DNA of 64,000 nucleotides, taken from the NCBI GenBank assembly GCA_028386065.3, contig JAKUCV010007280.1, positions 363,132 through 427,131 of the forward strand, written 5' to 3'. The translations under genes were made by a program, and so were the position numbers. The DNA comes from Turnera subulata. Its lineage: Eukaryota > Streptophyta > Magnoliopsida > Malpighiales > Passifloraceae. Within the stretch, counting starts at the first letter, position 1. Every line of letters begins with the position of its first letter. The notes beneath the pieces are model-generated. The model made no database searches, was not told where the DNA came from, and worked only from the letters and a program-made list of their open reading frames with translations. Shown piece after piece: positions 1 to 10,883 of the stretch.

Positions 1-598
1 TCCTTGTTGCTTCAAATCTTGTACTCCTTTGTCTTTAGACTTGTGCTTCTTTGATTACTGTCTTTTTGCTTCAAGGAATTCATCAATGGAGCTTTGGTTG
101 GTTTGTCATTATCAAAACCCTGAAATGAGACATGAAAGCATTAGTCCTAACACGTTTTCCTGTAACTTGGTTATTACTGGTTGTCTGTGTATTTATATTC
201 ACTTATGGATATTACCCGGTGAGCACTTCGGACTCACCCCTCGCCTACGTGACTCGGTCACGTTGTTTGTTTGTTCTTGGCACAGGTTCCCACCAGACAA
301 GCTGCGGTGTACCCTTGGGAAGGACTCGGATCCATTAGTTGCATCGTGTGTCGCATACAGTGTCTTGTGAGTGGTATATAAGCTTCTGCTGTGTTGAATT
401 CGTTATTGATTAAGTCTTCCGGTGTGCTGATGTTATTGTTGATCATGCTGATTATTTTTGGGCCGTAGGGCCGGTATTGTTTTGATATTGGGTTGTTGAG
501 CCAGTTTTCTGTATATTGTATTGGGCTTTGTTTGGTCGGGTCCTTACAGTTCCGGCACGTGTTTACTGTGAACGGTAAATACGGGTCGGGGCGTTTCA
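1..598 (+). mobile_element. 3' part of an LTR (Element 2-like family)
   Basis: The window opens inside an LTR. The tail is nearly the same as the last ~450 bases of the Element 2 5' LTR: the stem-loop GGTGAG/CTCACC at 218-238, a second stem around ACGTGAC-TCG-GTCACGT, then the terminal block GGCACGTGTTTAC with GGGTCGGGGCGTTTCA ending at 598. No primer-binding site follows 598, so this is a 3' LTR or a solo LTR rather than a 5' LTR. Its start lies outside the window. Confidence 0.8.
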
Positions 599-1373
599 AA
601 TAATATATTTTTCCCTTCCATTGCATTAGTTTTTTTAACCAGTATTTTATATTACTTTTCAGTTTTTTGACGTTATGGTTTTTTTTTTAAATACAATTTC
701 TTTTCAGATACAAAAAAGTGAAAACACATTGAGAAAATTGGTTTTCAGTACAATGAAATCCTGATAATCCGGATACAATTTATGTGTTTTACAATTTCTA
801 TTTTGTTTTTTGATTGTGTTGTATTTTTTTTCCTCATTTATAATATAGATTTTTCCCCTTCCTTCCATTGCATTAGTTTTTTTACCAGTATTTTATATTA
901 TTTTCCAGTTTTTTGGCATTATAGATTTTTTTTAAATATAGTTTCTTTTGAGAAACCAAAAAATGAAAACATGTTGAGAAAATCGGTTGTCAGTTCAATG
1001 AAATTCGGATACAGTTTCTGTGTTTTACAGTTTTTATTTTGTTTTTTATTTGTATTGTATTTCTTTTTTTTCTCATTTATAATATATATTTTCCCCTTAC
1101 ATTGTATTAGTTTTTTTTACCAGTATTTTACATTATTTTCCAGTTTTTTGGCATTATGGTTTCTTTTCTACAAATTTCATTGAATTTAATATTTTTTCCT
1201 ATTTTTCTTACATTGCTTTAGTTTTTAAAATTTTTTTAGTATTTCTATGTGTGATATAGTTTGTTTTCCACTCATTGTCTTTTCAGTTTTTAAAGCAATT
1301 TTTTTGTTTCTATATTTTTATTTTTTTAAATGTAATTCTATTTTGTATTTTTCATTTTTTTATATTTTTTTCA
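599..1373. repeat. T-rich intron-like tract with ~240-bp tandem repeats
   Basis: The tract is strongly T-rich with many CCAG/TTTTCAG ends. A unit beginning near CCATTGCATTAG followed by a T run recurs at about 616, 862 and 1100, so there are about 2.4 diverged copies with a period near 240 bases. The tract ends in a good splice acceptor (T-run followed by CAG at about 1371-1373) directly before the RPA-like exon. It is therefore probably intron sequence of that decayed gene. No coding potential was seen beyond low-complexity F/L-rich translations. Confidence 0.55.
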
Positions 1374-1408
1374 GGGGAATGAATACTTTTCATTTGGATG
1401 AGTTGACC
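1374..1408 (+). pseudogene. RPA-like OB-fold exon, left piece (interrupted)
   Basis: This follows a T-rich tract ending in CAG and reads, from the ATG at 1379, MNTFHLDELT. It continues in frame after the 1409-18812 insertion as PKNDFSTIQVRISRMWDS. The pattern, an ELTP start followed by I.VR.SR.WD, is that of plant replication protein A 70 kDa-like/DUF223 nucleic-acid-binding proteins. This family assignment is by recall. The exon is broken by the retrotransposon and by an in-frame TAG after WDS, so it is a pseudogene. Such genes are often themselves carried by Helitrons, but no Helitron ends were found. Confidence 0.55.
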
Positions 1409-2598
1409 TGTAACGACCCGGGTAAAATTTTTGTAAATTTTACCGTGTCGTTTTGACTTTTACGGTGAATAATAAAGTTTTACCAAGAATTCTACCACTC
1501 CAAGATAAAATCCGAGAAGCTACCGAGACTCTCAATAATTTTATACGGCTTACCGAGCTCCGGTTTCCGATTTCGAGACTTCAGTTACGCTCTGAAGAAT
1601 TAATCGGATTTTCCGAGCCTAAGTTGTATTTTCGGACCCGTGATGGAATTTCTAAAAGACGAAAATGCCCTGTGATGTTAATGGATTAAAAGTTGAACCG
1701 AAGGATATTTTGGTCTATTCACGAACCAATAATTTTGCCGACACTCGAGCCGCGATTTTTCTCTCTCCTGGGCCAACCTCCCTTGTCTTTTTTTCCCCCT
1801 TTCTTCTCTATTTTTTTTCCTTTTCCTCTTTTCCCATTTTCTTTATCTTTTCTTCTTTTCCCATTTATTTTTTATTTCTTTTCCCCACAAACTTCTTCTC
1901 TTCCCGATTCTTCTTTTCCTTTCTTCGTCTACCTAATTACTCTACTATTCCAGATTTTTTTTCCTCCTCTCCTTGTCTTCTTCTTCTCTTCCTCCCCTTT
2001 AAATTTTTTCCCCTCGCTGCTCAACTCCACTGCCGCTGTAACCAGAGGACGCCGCCACGATCTTCCTCACCTCTTTCCCTGCTGCCCGAAGCCGCCGCCC
2101 CAACCTTCCTCCTCTCCCTTGCTTTTCCTTCCCTGTCCATCACCGTCTCTGCTTCAACCTCCCCTGTCTCCGCCAAATTGCTGTCGCCGCCCCTGCTTTG
2201 CTCGCAACTGCCACCACGACGAGCCGTCACTGCCGCCTCCCTTCCTTTCCCGTTCTCGCAACACCGCCACCGCTTCTCACCCTCACACTGCCGATCTAGC
2301 CTCCCTCTCCTCTCCAAACACCCACAAGATGCCACCGAATCACCGTCTCTGCTTCAACCTCCCCTGTCTCCGCCAAATTGCTGTCGCCGCCCCTGCTTTG
2401 CTCGCAACTGCCACCACGACGAGCCGTCACTGCCGCCTCCCTTCCTTTCCCGTTCTCGCAACACCGCCACCGCTTCTCACCCTCACACTGCCGATCTAGC
2501 CTCCCTCTCCTCTCCAAACACCCACAAGATGCCACCGTCGTGGGAGAACTGACACGCCTCCATCCTTCTCCCCTCTTCCAATGAGATGACACCAAGGC
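1409..2598 (+). mobile_element. Element 1 5' LTR, left part
   Basis: The piece starts TGTAACGACCCGGG and is collinear with 15570-16554 of the 3' LTR: terminal inverted-repeat-rich start, pyrimidine-rich stretch (about 1770-2030), then a GC-rich, proline/serine-rich-looking stretch. It stops at the copia insertion point after AAGGC (2594-2598). It contains an exact 200-bp tandem duplication that the 3' LTR lacks. The long P/S/R-rich open frames here are composition effects in both strands and I do not call them genes. Confidence 0.9.
2141..2540 (+). repeat. Perfect 200-bp tandem duplication in Element 1 5' LTR
   Basis: The segment starting CACCGTCTCTGCTTC at 2141 repeats at 2341 with no difference visible over about 197 bases. 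The corresponding place in the 3' LTR (about 16303-16500) has one copy. The duplication therefore arose after insertion of Element 1, or is an assembly artefact. Confidence 0.9.
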
Positions 2599-4072
2599 TG
2601 TTAGTGTAATATGCCCAAAAGCCAATCATGGATGATTATTTTTAGTCACGTATACACATTAAGGTTATTCCAATAAGTATCGTTTATGAGATAAACGCTT
2701 GCACATACTTATAACCCTAGAATATTTCATATTTTTAACTGTCCCTAGTCGATTATTATTACGGATGGGTTATAATAATAAATTAAGACTAGTGTATGTT
2801 GAGAATTGCATATGTGATATGAATTCTACATACGGGTACAAGTTGGAGAACTTGTGGACTGGACCGACCCACATAAGAACCCTACATGGAACGTTATATG
2901 TATGTCAATAGTGGTTCTTATAGATGTAATTGTCCTCCGACCTGAGATCGTCAAGGTATCCAACATATGAATCATGTACTTTGATATTATTCCTAGTCAT
3001 CCGTAACTGGGTGGACATAAGGGTAATCATTGGGTATATGCCGAGTATGTAGTGGGTTTTGATTGATCAAGATGGGATTCGTCCGACCCATATAACAGGT
3101 ATATTATCGTATGGTTTCTTGATAGAGTTGAACTGTTAAATGCATGGCCATGCTCGGATTAGGTGATATGGTGATATCATGGGCATCCATTTTATACAGT
3201 TAACTCGGGGATCAAGAAACATAGATTAAACATATACGAGATTGACATATTCCATGTCTCGTGTTTAATCTTGATAATGGGACGAAGGGACGATGACATA
3301 TTCCGAGGCATAGAGAATCAGTACTGATCTTGTCGTTCGGGTAGCAATGATGTGTTGCTAGACGCCGCTCTTTGTTTATAATTGTAAAATGGGATTTTAC
3401 AATTATTACCGGACGTTACAAGTGCCTACAAGGTCACACACATAGAACCGTTGATTTGAGCAGGTGGTTGAACCGTGGTTGGACCATAGTTGGACCAGGT
3501 GTGGTTGGACCGTGGTTGGACCGTGGTGAGTTGTGGTCTGATTGTGTTTAGTGGGAGACAATGGTTATGATGGACATCACCATTGGTCCACCTTGTTGGC
3601 CATTAGGCTAATTCTTTATGCATTATGGATAGGAGTGGGGAAGAGTTAAGTGATCAGATCACTCTCCTACCTCTCTCATGTTTTTGCATCAGTTTTCAGA
3701 CCTCTCCATCATCCTCTCAACCTCTTTTCTTCTTTGTGAAAGAAAGAAGAGAACAAAACACCCAAAAACACATAGCCCCGGTTTACTCTTGCTAGCACAT
3801 CAGTCCGGGGAGCTCGAGGCTTGACTCGTGTGACGACTCCAAGCTGATCACGGTTCGTGTGGATACCGTAAAGGAGCCAGGCCGTTGTCTAGCTCTTACT
3901 GATTCATTCCAGCTATTACGTGAAAGATCCTAATCTTCTAGGTACGAAAATTTTATTATACGGTTTATGCATGCTTCACTTGGTTCTTGGTCTGTTTCCC
4001 CTGCTTCCGCTGCTTGTTGTGCAAATGACGTTGCAAATTATGAGTGTCATAATAGCTCTAGGGAAACTTACA
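2599..4072 (+). mobile_element. Copia 5' LTR
   Basis: 1474 bases, TG...CA. It contains a short tandem block of GGTTGGACC-type units (about 3462-3533) and ends GCTCTAGGGAAACTTACA directly before the primer-binding site. It differs from the 3' LTR by scattered substitutions and small indels, so the copy is not recent. Confidence 0.9.
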
Positions 4073-4073
4073 G

Positions 4074-4086
4074 TGGTAGCGGAGCC
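4074..4086 (+). other. Copia primer-binding site
   Basis: TGGTAGCGGAGCC follows the LTR end. It resembles the complement of the initiator tRNA-Met 3' end (canonically TGGTATCAGAGC) with a few mismatches. The same sequence follows the reverse-strand LTR at 31027-31039. Confidence 0.75.
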
Positions 4087-4526
4087 TTCTTGTGAAGCTC
4101 TAAACCGTATAAGTGATGCATATGTGATATGATCATCTTAGCATGTGTAGGAATCATTTTGTGTATGTGATATGCTAAGTGATTTTGAACATGTTGTTCT
4201 TGTGTATTATCAAATGATATGCTGGGTTTGTTTTGGTATGTATGATTTGCCATGCAAATATGTGCATATGTTTGGTATGTTTTGAGTAAATATGCATGAT
4301 ATGTTTTATGTGATAAAGCATGATCATGTCATATTGTCTTCAATTGTGTATATGTGATACATATGTTGTTGAGCTTGATTTGTCGAAAGTGTTTTGACAA
4401 CAAGAACTTGATTGGTATGTGATATCAATCAAGACGATCTTGGCAGTAAGTCGAAGAGTTCGACTAAGAAAAATCGAGGGTCGGTTTGTGTATAGAACGA
4501 TTGTCGTTCAAGTACAGCCAGGAAAC
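4087..4526 (+). other. Copia untranslated leader, upstream part
   Basis: This is an AT-rich leader between the primer site and the palindrome array, with many ATATGTGATATG-like words. It is recognisably shared with the reverse-strand copy at about 30600-31026. No coding sequence was seen. Confidence 0.7.
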
Positions 4527-5311
4527 AACATCGATGTTTGTGAGACAAACATCGATGTTGGCATGATGTTTAGCCATGGCCGAACCTTTATAACATCGAT
4601 GTTGTGTGACCAACATCGATGTTCTAATGAAGGTTGGTCTTGGCCGAATGTTCATAACATCGATGTTGTGTGACCAACATCGATGTTCTCATGCAAAATT
4701 CTCAAAAACATCGATGTTTAAGAGTTAAGCATCGATGTTATTTGAGCTCGGCCAAATTGGTTTGAGTTCCAGAGCTCCAACAACATCGATGTGTGAGTGT
4801 CAACATCGATGTTCTTGAGTTCCAGAACCCAAACATCGATGTTATAATGCTACTGCCAAGATATTGAACTTTCAAGTACTCAAAACATCGATGTTTTAGT
4901 GTTCAACATCGATGTTTTTGAGCTACTACTAAATGGTTTGGAGTTCAAGTACTCAAACATCGATGTTTAAGTGTTAATATCGATGTTCTATGCATTCGGA
5001 AATCTCCAACATCGATGTTGGCTTGGAAACATCGATGTTTTTCGGGTTCGCAAACTTCAAACATCGATGTTGAAGGGTTCAACATCGATGTTGTGGAGAC
5101 CGGTAACTTCAATAGCGAATTCGGGGCTGGTGGAGGCCGAATTGGTGTCTGGCCTGAACAGCAAAGTTGTAGCTCTACTTCGTAGCTTTCCAGGGACAGC
5201 AAGTTTGCACAAATCCAAGCTCTACAGCTCTCGATATGGCCGAAATGCTAAGTGCTGCCAAGTAGTTGGGAGAATCAGATTCTCAAAACATTGATGTTTA
5301 AGTTAGACATC
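4527..5311 (+). repeat. Array of AACATCGATGTT palindromes in the copia leader
   Basis: The 12-bp perfect palindrome AACATCGATGTT (a few copies with one mismatch) occurs about 17-20 times. Perfect copies run from 4527 to 5092 and degenerate ones lie at about 5287-5311. Most come in pairs separated by 8-9 bases, about 20-21 bases centre to centre. Pairs are separated by 40-80 bases of non-repeated text. In RNA, each pair can form a 12-bp stem with an 8-9-base loop. The three forward frames of the motif read NIDV, TSM and HRC, which explains the repetitive short open frames here. The motif lies between the primer site and gag. Confidence 0.92.
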
Positions 5312-5883
5312 GATATTCACATGTATTTGGTTTCCAAACTTACATGACATCAATGTATGATTTATCAAGAACAAGCATTTGATGTGCTGGAATTATATGT
5401 TGATGAAAAATATTAAGTTCTTAGTTGCCTTCCATGATAAGCACTCATCAAGCCTAAGATCGACAATTGGTAGGTTTTTGCCAAAGCAAGGTGCCATTGT
5501 CTATCCTAGGAAGATGCGAGTGGATAATTGTAATATCTCGACTGTTTATTGTGGGTGTGGACTTAACTAGGTTATCTTAATAGGATTAAAGACCTAGAGG
5601 CAAGGGTTGAGCAATGTCTATAAGATAGACTTGGACAAGGTGTTGTTCACTCAACTATCCAAGAGTTGCATAGAGATGTAATTGACAAGAGTTGTCTACC
5701 TAAATAGCTATGATATAAGTTTATCAGCCAAAGCTGACTTATGTTGTAGTGAAATATGGATCTTGGCCTACTTATATAATTGTCTTGATTTATGTAGTAG
5801 GAGCACATTTAATAGAATTCCTTATTAAATGATTTGTATGCATGACTGTTATTTGTGTGAGTTGTTCTTGTTGTAGAATTACC

Positions 5884-8800
5884 ATGGCACAAAACACTAG
5901 CACATATTATTGCGATTGGTCCTTGAGTAGGACAAGCTGAATAGGAATAGTTTCCTAGAGTGGCATCACATTTTGAGGATAGTCTTCAAACAAGAAAAAT
6001 TTGTATGTCCTTGAAGGGCCTGTTCTTAATGAATTGGCGCCTAATGCTTCTAGGGCAGAAGTAGATGCTTGTGAGTAGCATGTTGATGATGCATTGGATG
6101 TTGCATGCCTTATGCTAATTTCCATAGACTCTGAGCTTCAGAAGCAAGATGAGAACATGTGGGCGTTCGATATGATCGAATACCTGAAATTGCTCTGAGG
6201 AGAGCAAGTAAGGCATGGGAGGTACGAGACCTCTAAGGCATTGTTCCAATGCAAGATGGCTAAGTTATCACCCGTTAGACCTCATGTGCTCAAGATGATT
6301 AGATACATTGAGAGCCTTAGGGGTCTTGGTTTCCTTTGAAAAGGAAAGGGTAAAGCAAAGTTAGAGAAGAAGAAGTAATGTACCAAAAGGTTTGGTGCAT
6401 GTGCATCTTCTTATTCTGATGTGCTAAAACCCAAGGGTGGTGTTGCAAAGAAGGAAATTGTTTCCGTTGCAACAAACCAGGCCATTAGAAACGCAACTGC
6501 CCTGTTTACCTTGAAGAGGTAAAGAAGCAGAAGGGAAGTGAGACTTCCGCTTCAGGTATTTTGTTATAGAGGCTAATATCTCTACCTCTGCATCGTGGGT
6601 ATAAGATACCGGATGAGGTTCTCACATTTGAGGAAATGTGAAGGAACTGAGAAAGAGTGGGAGATTGGCTAAGGATGAGATAAACCTACGCCTCGGAATT
6701 GGAGCAAGAGATGCTACATTAGCCGTAGGGACTTTCTATCTATCCTTACCAAATGGTTTGGTTTTAGAACTGGACAATTGTTATTATGTGCCTACCGTAA
6801 GCAGGAATTTGATTTCTGTGTCTTGTATGGACAAGAAAAGTTTTTCGTTGATAATAAAGAACAATTGTTGTTCTATTTATTTCAAAGAAATTGATTATGG
6901 TATGGTTTGCATGTTCTAAAACTATAAACGTCTGTCTATAACGTTAATACGAAGAAGGTTAGATTGAATGATTCTAGTGAAACCTATCTCTGGCATAGTC
7001 GTTTGGGCCATATAAACGAGACTCGTATTCCTAAACTCCATAAAGTTGGATTTTAGACTCACTTGATTTTGAATCATATGAGATATATGAGTCATGTTTA
7101 TTAGGCAAAATGACTAAGGCTTCCTTTACGGGTAAAGGTGAAGAGCCTAGGACTTGGTAGGTCTAATACATACTGATGTATGCGAACCTATGTCTACACA
7201 GGCTAGAGGTGGTTTTCAATACTTCATTACATTTACTGATGACTTCAGTAGATACGGCTATGTGTATCTAATGAGACACAAGTCAGAATCCTTTGAAAAG
7301 TTCAAAGAATTCAAGAATGAAGTACAGAATCGACTCGGAAAAGTATTAAGATACTTCGATAAGATCGAGGAGGTGAATGCTTAGGCCGAGAGTTTCTTGA
7401 TCATCTAAAGTGTTGTGGTATAGTATCACAAATTTCTCCTCCAAGTACACTCCTTCAAATGGTGTATCTAATAGGAGGAACCGAACCTTGCTGGACATGG
7501 TTCGTTCTATGATGAGTCAAGCTCACCTTCTATTTCCTTTTAAGGACATGCATTATTGAGTGCTGCATTTCACTATACCGTGTTCCATCTAATCGGTTGG
7601 ATAGACACCATATGTGATATGGATTGGGAAGCGTCCCAATTTGTCTTTTATGAGGACTTAGGGTTGTGAGGCTTACGTGAGACGTGAAGCATCAGATAAA
7701 CTCGACCCTAAATCTGACAAGTGCCTTTTGTATGATACCTTAAAGAGTATCATTTCTATAATCCTTAGAGCACAAAGTGTTTGTGGCTCAGAATGCTATT
7801 TTTCTAAAAAGTGTGTCTATTTCTAGAAGAATCAGTGGGAGGAAAATAGAACTCGAAGAAGTTCGAGATAAAGAGGCAGAGATGGAACAAAGGACAGGAT
7901 CCACAAGTTGTTGTGGATGAGAATCCTATACCACTAACACATGGACCGCGTAGGTCGGATAGGATTCGGCGTGAGCCCGAGAGATATGGATTTCTCGTGA
8001 CTCATACCGGTGATGTGATGCTCATAAGTAAGGAAGAGCCCACTTCCTATCAGCTGACCATTACGGGTCTTGACTCCAAGAAGTGGCTTGAAGCTATGAA
8101 TTCGGAAATGGAATCCATGTATCAAAACAAGGTATGGACCTTGTTTGATCCACCTGAAAGGGTAAAACCTATAGGGTGCAAATGGGTCTTTGTGAAAGAC
8201 CGACATAGATGGCAATGTGATTACCTTTAAAGGGCAATTGGTTGCAAAAGGTTTCAAGCAAGTTCATAGTATTGACTATGATGAAACCTTCTCACCAGTC
8301 GCCATAGTTAAATCCATCCGGATTCTATTGGTTATAGCTGGGAGTTGCGAAGGTCCATTTGTGGACCAAAGCAAGCTTCAAGGAGTTGGAATCTTTGTTT
8401 TTAATGAAGTAATCAAAGAATTTGGTTTCATTAAAAGTGAAGATGATTCATGTGTTTACAAAAGGTTAGTGGGAGCACTATTGTTTTCTTGTTGTTGTAG
8501 GTCGACGACATCCTACTTATTGAGAATGATATTCCGACACTAAAGTCTGTAAAGACTTGGTTAGGAAAGTATTTCTCAATGAAGGACTTAGGAGGAGCTA
8601 CCTAAGTGTTAGGTATTAAGATCTATAGAGATAGATCCAAAAGGCTTCTCGGGCTAAGTCAGAGTACATATATTGACAAGATGCTAAAGAGGTTTAGCAT
8701 GCAAGATTCCAAGAAGGATTTCTTGCCCATGTCACATGGCATATTTCTCTTAAAGAGTCAATGTCCTAGTACCACTGGGGAGAGAGAGCGGATGAGTAAG

Positions 8801-9260
8801 ATCCCTTGTGCTTCGGTAATAGGATCTATCATGTATGCCATATTATGTACTCGACCGAATGTCTCTTACGCTCTGAGTGTCACGAGCAGATGCCAATCAG
8901 ATCCCGGTGAAAGTCACTGGACAACAGTTATATATCCTTAAGTACTTGAGAAGCACTAAGGATACATTCCTGATTTACAGAAGCGTTAATGGGCTTGTTG
9001 TAAAGTGTTACAAAGATGCTTGCTTCCAAACAGACAGGGATGATTTTATATCGCAAACAGTTTATGTGTTTTTCTTGGATTGTGGCGCTGTTTGCTGGAA
9101 GAGTTCCAGGCAAGAAACAGTTGTCCACTTTACAACTGTGGCTGTACAAAGTTCCGTTTGAGAACTATGCATCAGATCTTTTGACTGAGCCTCTCACACA
9201 GCATAAGCATGATGGTCATGCTAGATCCACATGTATGAGATATATGGATGATTGGCTTTA
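5884..9260 (+). pseudogene. Decayed copia gag-pol polyprotein
   Basis: Domains appear in Ty1/copia order but are broken by stops and frameshifts. A likely gag start is at 5884. Gag motifs with SELQKQ and KALFQCKMA lie at about 6120-6330. A CCHC knuckle (C-x2-C-x4-H-x4-C) lies at 6459-6500, with a TAG just after its His. A protease DTG lies near 6606. The pre-integrase LWHSRLGHIN is at about 6980. The integrase core IHTDVCEPM...FTDDFSRYGYVYLM is at 7154-7384. RT spans about 8040-8600, with LVAKGFKQ and a VDDILL box near 8500 whose Tyr codon is TAG. C-terminal RT/RNase H spans 8606-9160. No single frame covers more than a fraction, so the copy cannot supply its own proteins. Confidence 0.9.
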
Positions 9261-9264
9261 GTGC

Positions 9265-9275
9265 AAGTGGGAGAT
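9265..9275 (+). other. Copia polypurine tract
   Basis: AAGTGGGAGAT lies immediately before the 3' LTR, the usual plant copia plus-strand primer. Confidence 0.8.
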
Positions 9276-10878
9276 TGTTAGTGTAATATGCCCAAAAGCC
9301 AATCATGGATGATTATTTGTAGTCACGTATACACATTAAGGTTATTCCAATAAGTATCGTTTATGAGATAAACGCTTGCACATACTTATAACCCTAGAAT
9401 ATTTCATATTCTTAAATGTCCCTAGTCGATTATTATTATGGATGGGTTGTAATAATAAATCAAGACTAGCGTATGTTGAGAATTTATATGTGATATGAAT
9501 TCTACATACGGGTACAAGTTGGAGAACTTGTGGACTGGACCGACCCACATAAGAACCCTACATGGAACGTTATATGTATGTCATTAGTGGTTCTTATAGA
9601 TGTGATTGTCCTCCGACCTGAGATCGTCAAGGTATCCAACATATGAATCATGTACTTTGATATTATTCCTAGTCACCCGTAACTGGGTGGACATAAGGGT
9701 AATCATTGGGTATGTGCCGAGTATGTAGTGGGTTTTGAATGATCAAGAGGGGATTCGTCCAACCCATATAACGGGTATATTATCGGATGGTTTCTTGATA
9801 GAGTTGAACTGTAAATGCACGGCCGTGCTCGGATTATGATATGTTGATATCATTGGTATCCGTTTTACACAGTTAACTCGAGGATCAAGAAACCGAGATT
9901 AAACATATACGAGATTGACATATTCCATGTCTCGGTTTAATCTTTATAATGGGACGAAGGGACGATGACATATTCCGAGGCATAGAGAATCAGTACTGAT
10001 CTTGTCGTTCGGGTAGCAATGATGTGTTGCTAGATGCCGCTCTTTGTTTATAATTGTAAAATGGGATTTTACAATTATTGCCGGACGTTACAAGTGCCTA
10101 CAGGGTCACACACATAGAACCGTTGTTTCGAGCAGGTGGTTGAACCGTGGTTGGACCGGGAGTGGTTGGATCATGGTTAAACCAGGGTCGTTTTGGGATC
10201 AATAATTAAGTAAATTATTGATCAGCATGAGCTGTGGTGAGTTGTGGTCTGATTGTGTTTAGTGGGAGACAATGGTTATGATGGACATCACCATTGGTCC
10301 ACCTTGTTGGCCATTAGGCTAATTCTTTATGCATTATGGATGGGAGTGGGGAAGAGTTAAGTGATCAGATCACTCTCCTACCTCTCTCATGTTTTTGCAT
10401 CAGTTTTCAGACCTCTCCATCATCCTCTCAACCTCTCTTCTTCTTTGTGAAAGAAAGAAGAGAACAAAACACCCAAAAACACATAGCCCCGGTTTACTCT
10501 TGCTAGCACATCAGTCCGGGGAGCTCGAGGCTTGACTCGTGTGACGACTCCAAGCTGGTCATGGTTTGTGTGGATACCGTAGAGGAGCCAGGCCATTGTC
10601 TAGCTCTTACTGATTCATTCCAGCTATTAGGTGAAAGATCCTAATCTTCTAGGTAGGAAAATTTTATTATACGGTTTATGCATGCTTCACTTGGTTCTTG
10701 GTCTGTTTCCCCTGCTTCCGCTGCTTGTTGTGCAAATGACGTTGCAAATTATGAGTGTCATAATAGCTCTAGGGAAACTTACAGTGGTAGCGGAGCCTTC
10801 TTGTGAAGCTCTAAACCGTATAAGTGATGCATATGTGATATGATCATCTTAGCATGTGTAGCTCTAGGGAAACTTACA
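9276..10878 (+). mobile_element. Copia 3' LTR with extra leader sequence
   Basis: 1603 bases versus 1474 for the 5' LTR. Besides small indels near 10190-10230, the excess is mostly a terminal duplication: after the normal end (CTTACA at 10783) come 77 bases matching the primer site and leader 4073-4149. Then the last 18 bases of the LTR are repeated (10861-10878) before the target duplication AAGGC. Confidence 0.9.
10784..10878 (+). repeat. Primer site plus leader duplicated inside copia 3' LTR
   Basis: 10784-10860 copies 4073-4149, including the primer-site sequence TGGTAGCGGAGCC. 10861-10878 (GCTCTAGGGAAACTTACA) copies the LTR terminus at 10766-10783. The 5' LTR has no such extension. Confidence 0.9.
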
Positions 10879-10883
10879 AAGGC

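Larger units (their letters stand above)
2599..10878 (+). mobile_element. Ty1/copia LTR retrotransposon, nested in Element 1 5' LTR
   Basis: The LTRs start TGTTAGTGTAATATGCCC (2599 and 9276) and end CTTACA. The target duplication is AAGGC at 2594-2598 and 10879-10883. The uninterrupted sequence ACCAAGGCTGGGTGAG survives in the Element 1 3' LTR at 16550-16565, so the insertion point is certain. Order inside: 5' LTR, primer site, leader with palindrome array, decayed gag-pol in copia order (gag, protease, integrase, RT, RNase H), purine tract AAGTGGGAGAT, 3' LTR. LTR length and RT style suggest a Tork/Angela-type lineage, but I hold that loosely. Confidence 0.93.

Noticed and set aside
1665..2552. 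Long P/S/F-rich frames on plus and R/G/E-rich frames on minus
   Set aside because: They lie in the pyrimidine- and GC-rich part of LTRs, occur on both strands in several frames, and change between LTR copies.
4419..5294. Short frames rich in NIDV, TSM and HRC repeats
   Set aside because: The three frames of the palindrome AACATCGATGTT give exactly these peptides. Frames are short and differ between the two copia copies, so I see DNA or RNA structure rather than protein.
4527..5311. CRISPR-like array
   Set aside because: The repeat is only 12 bases, fully palindromic, irregularly spaced between pairs and inside a plant retrotransposon leader.
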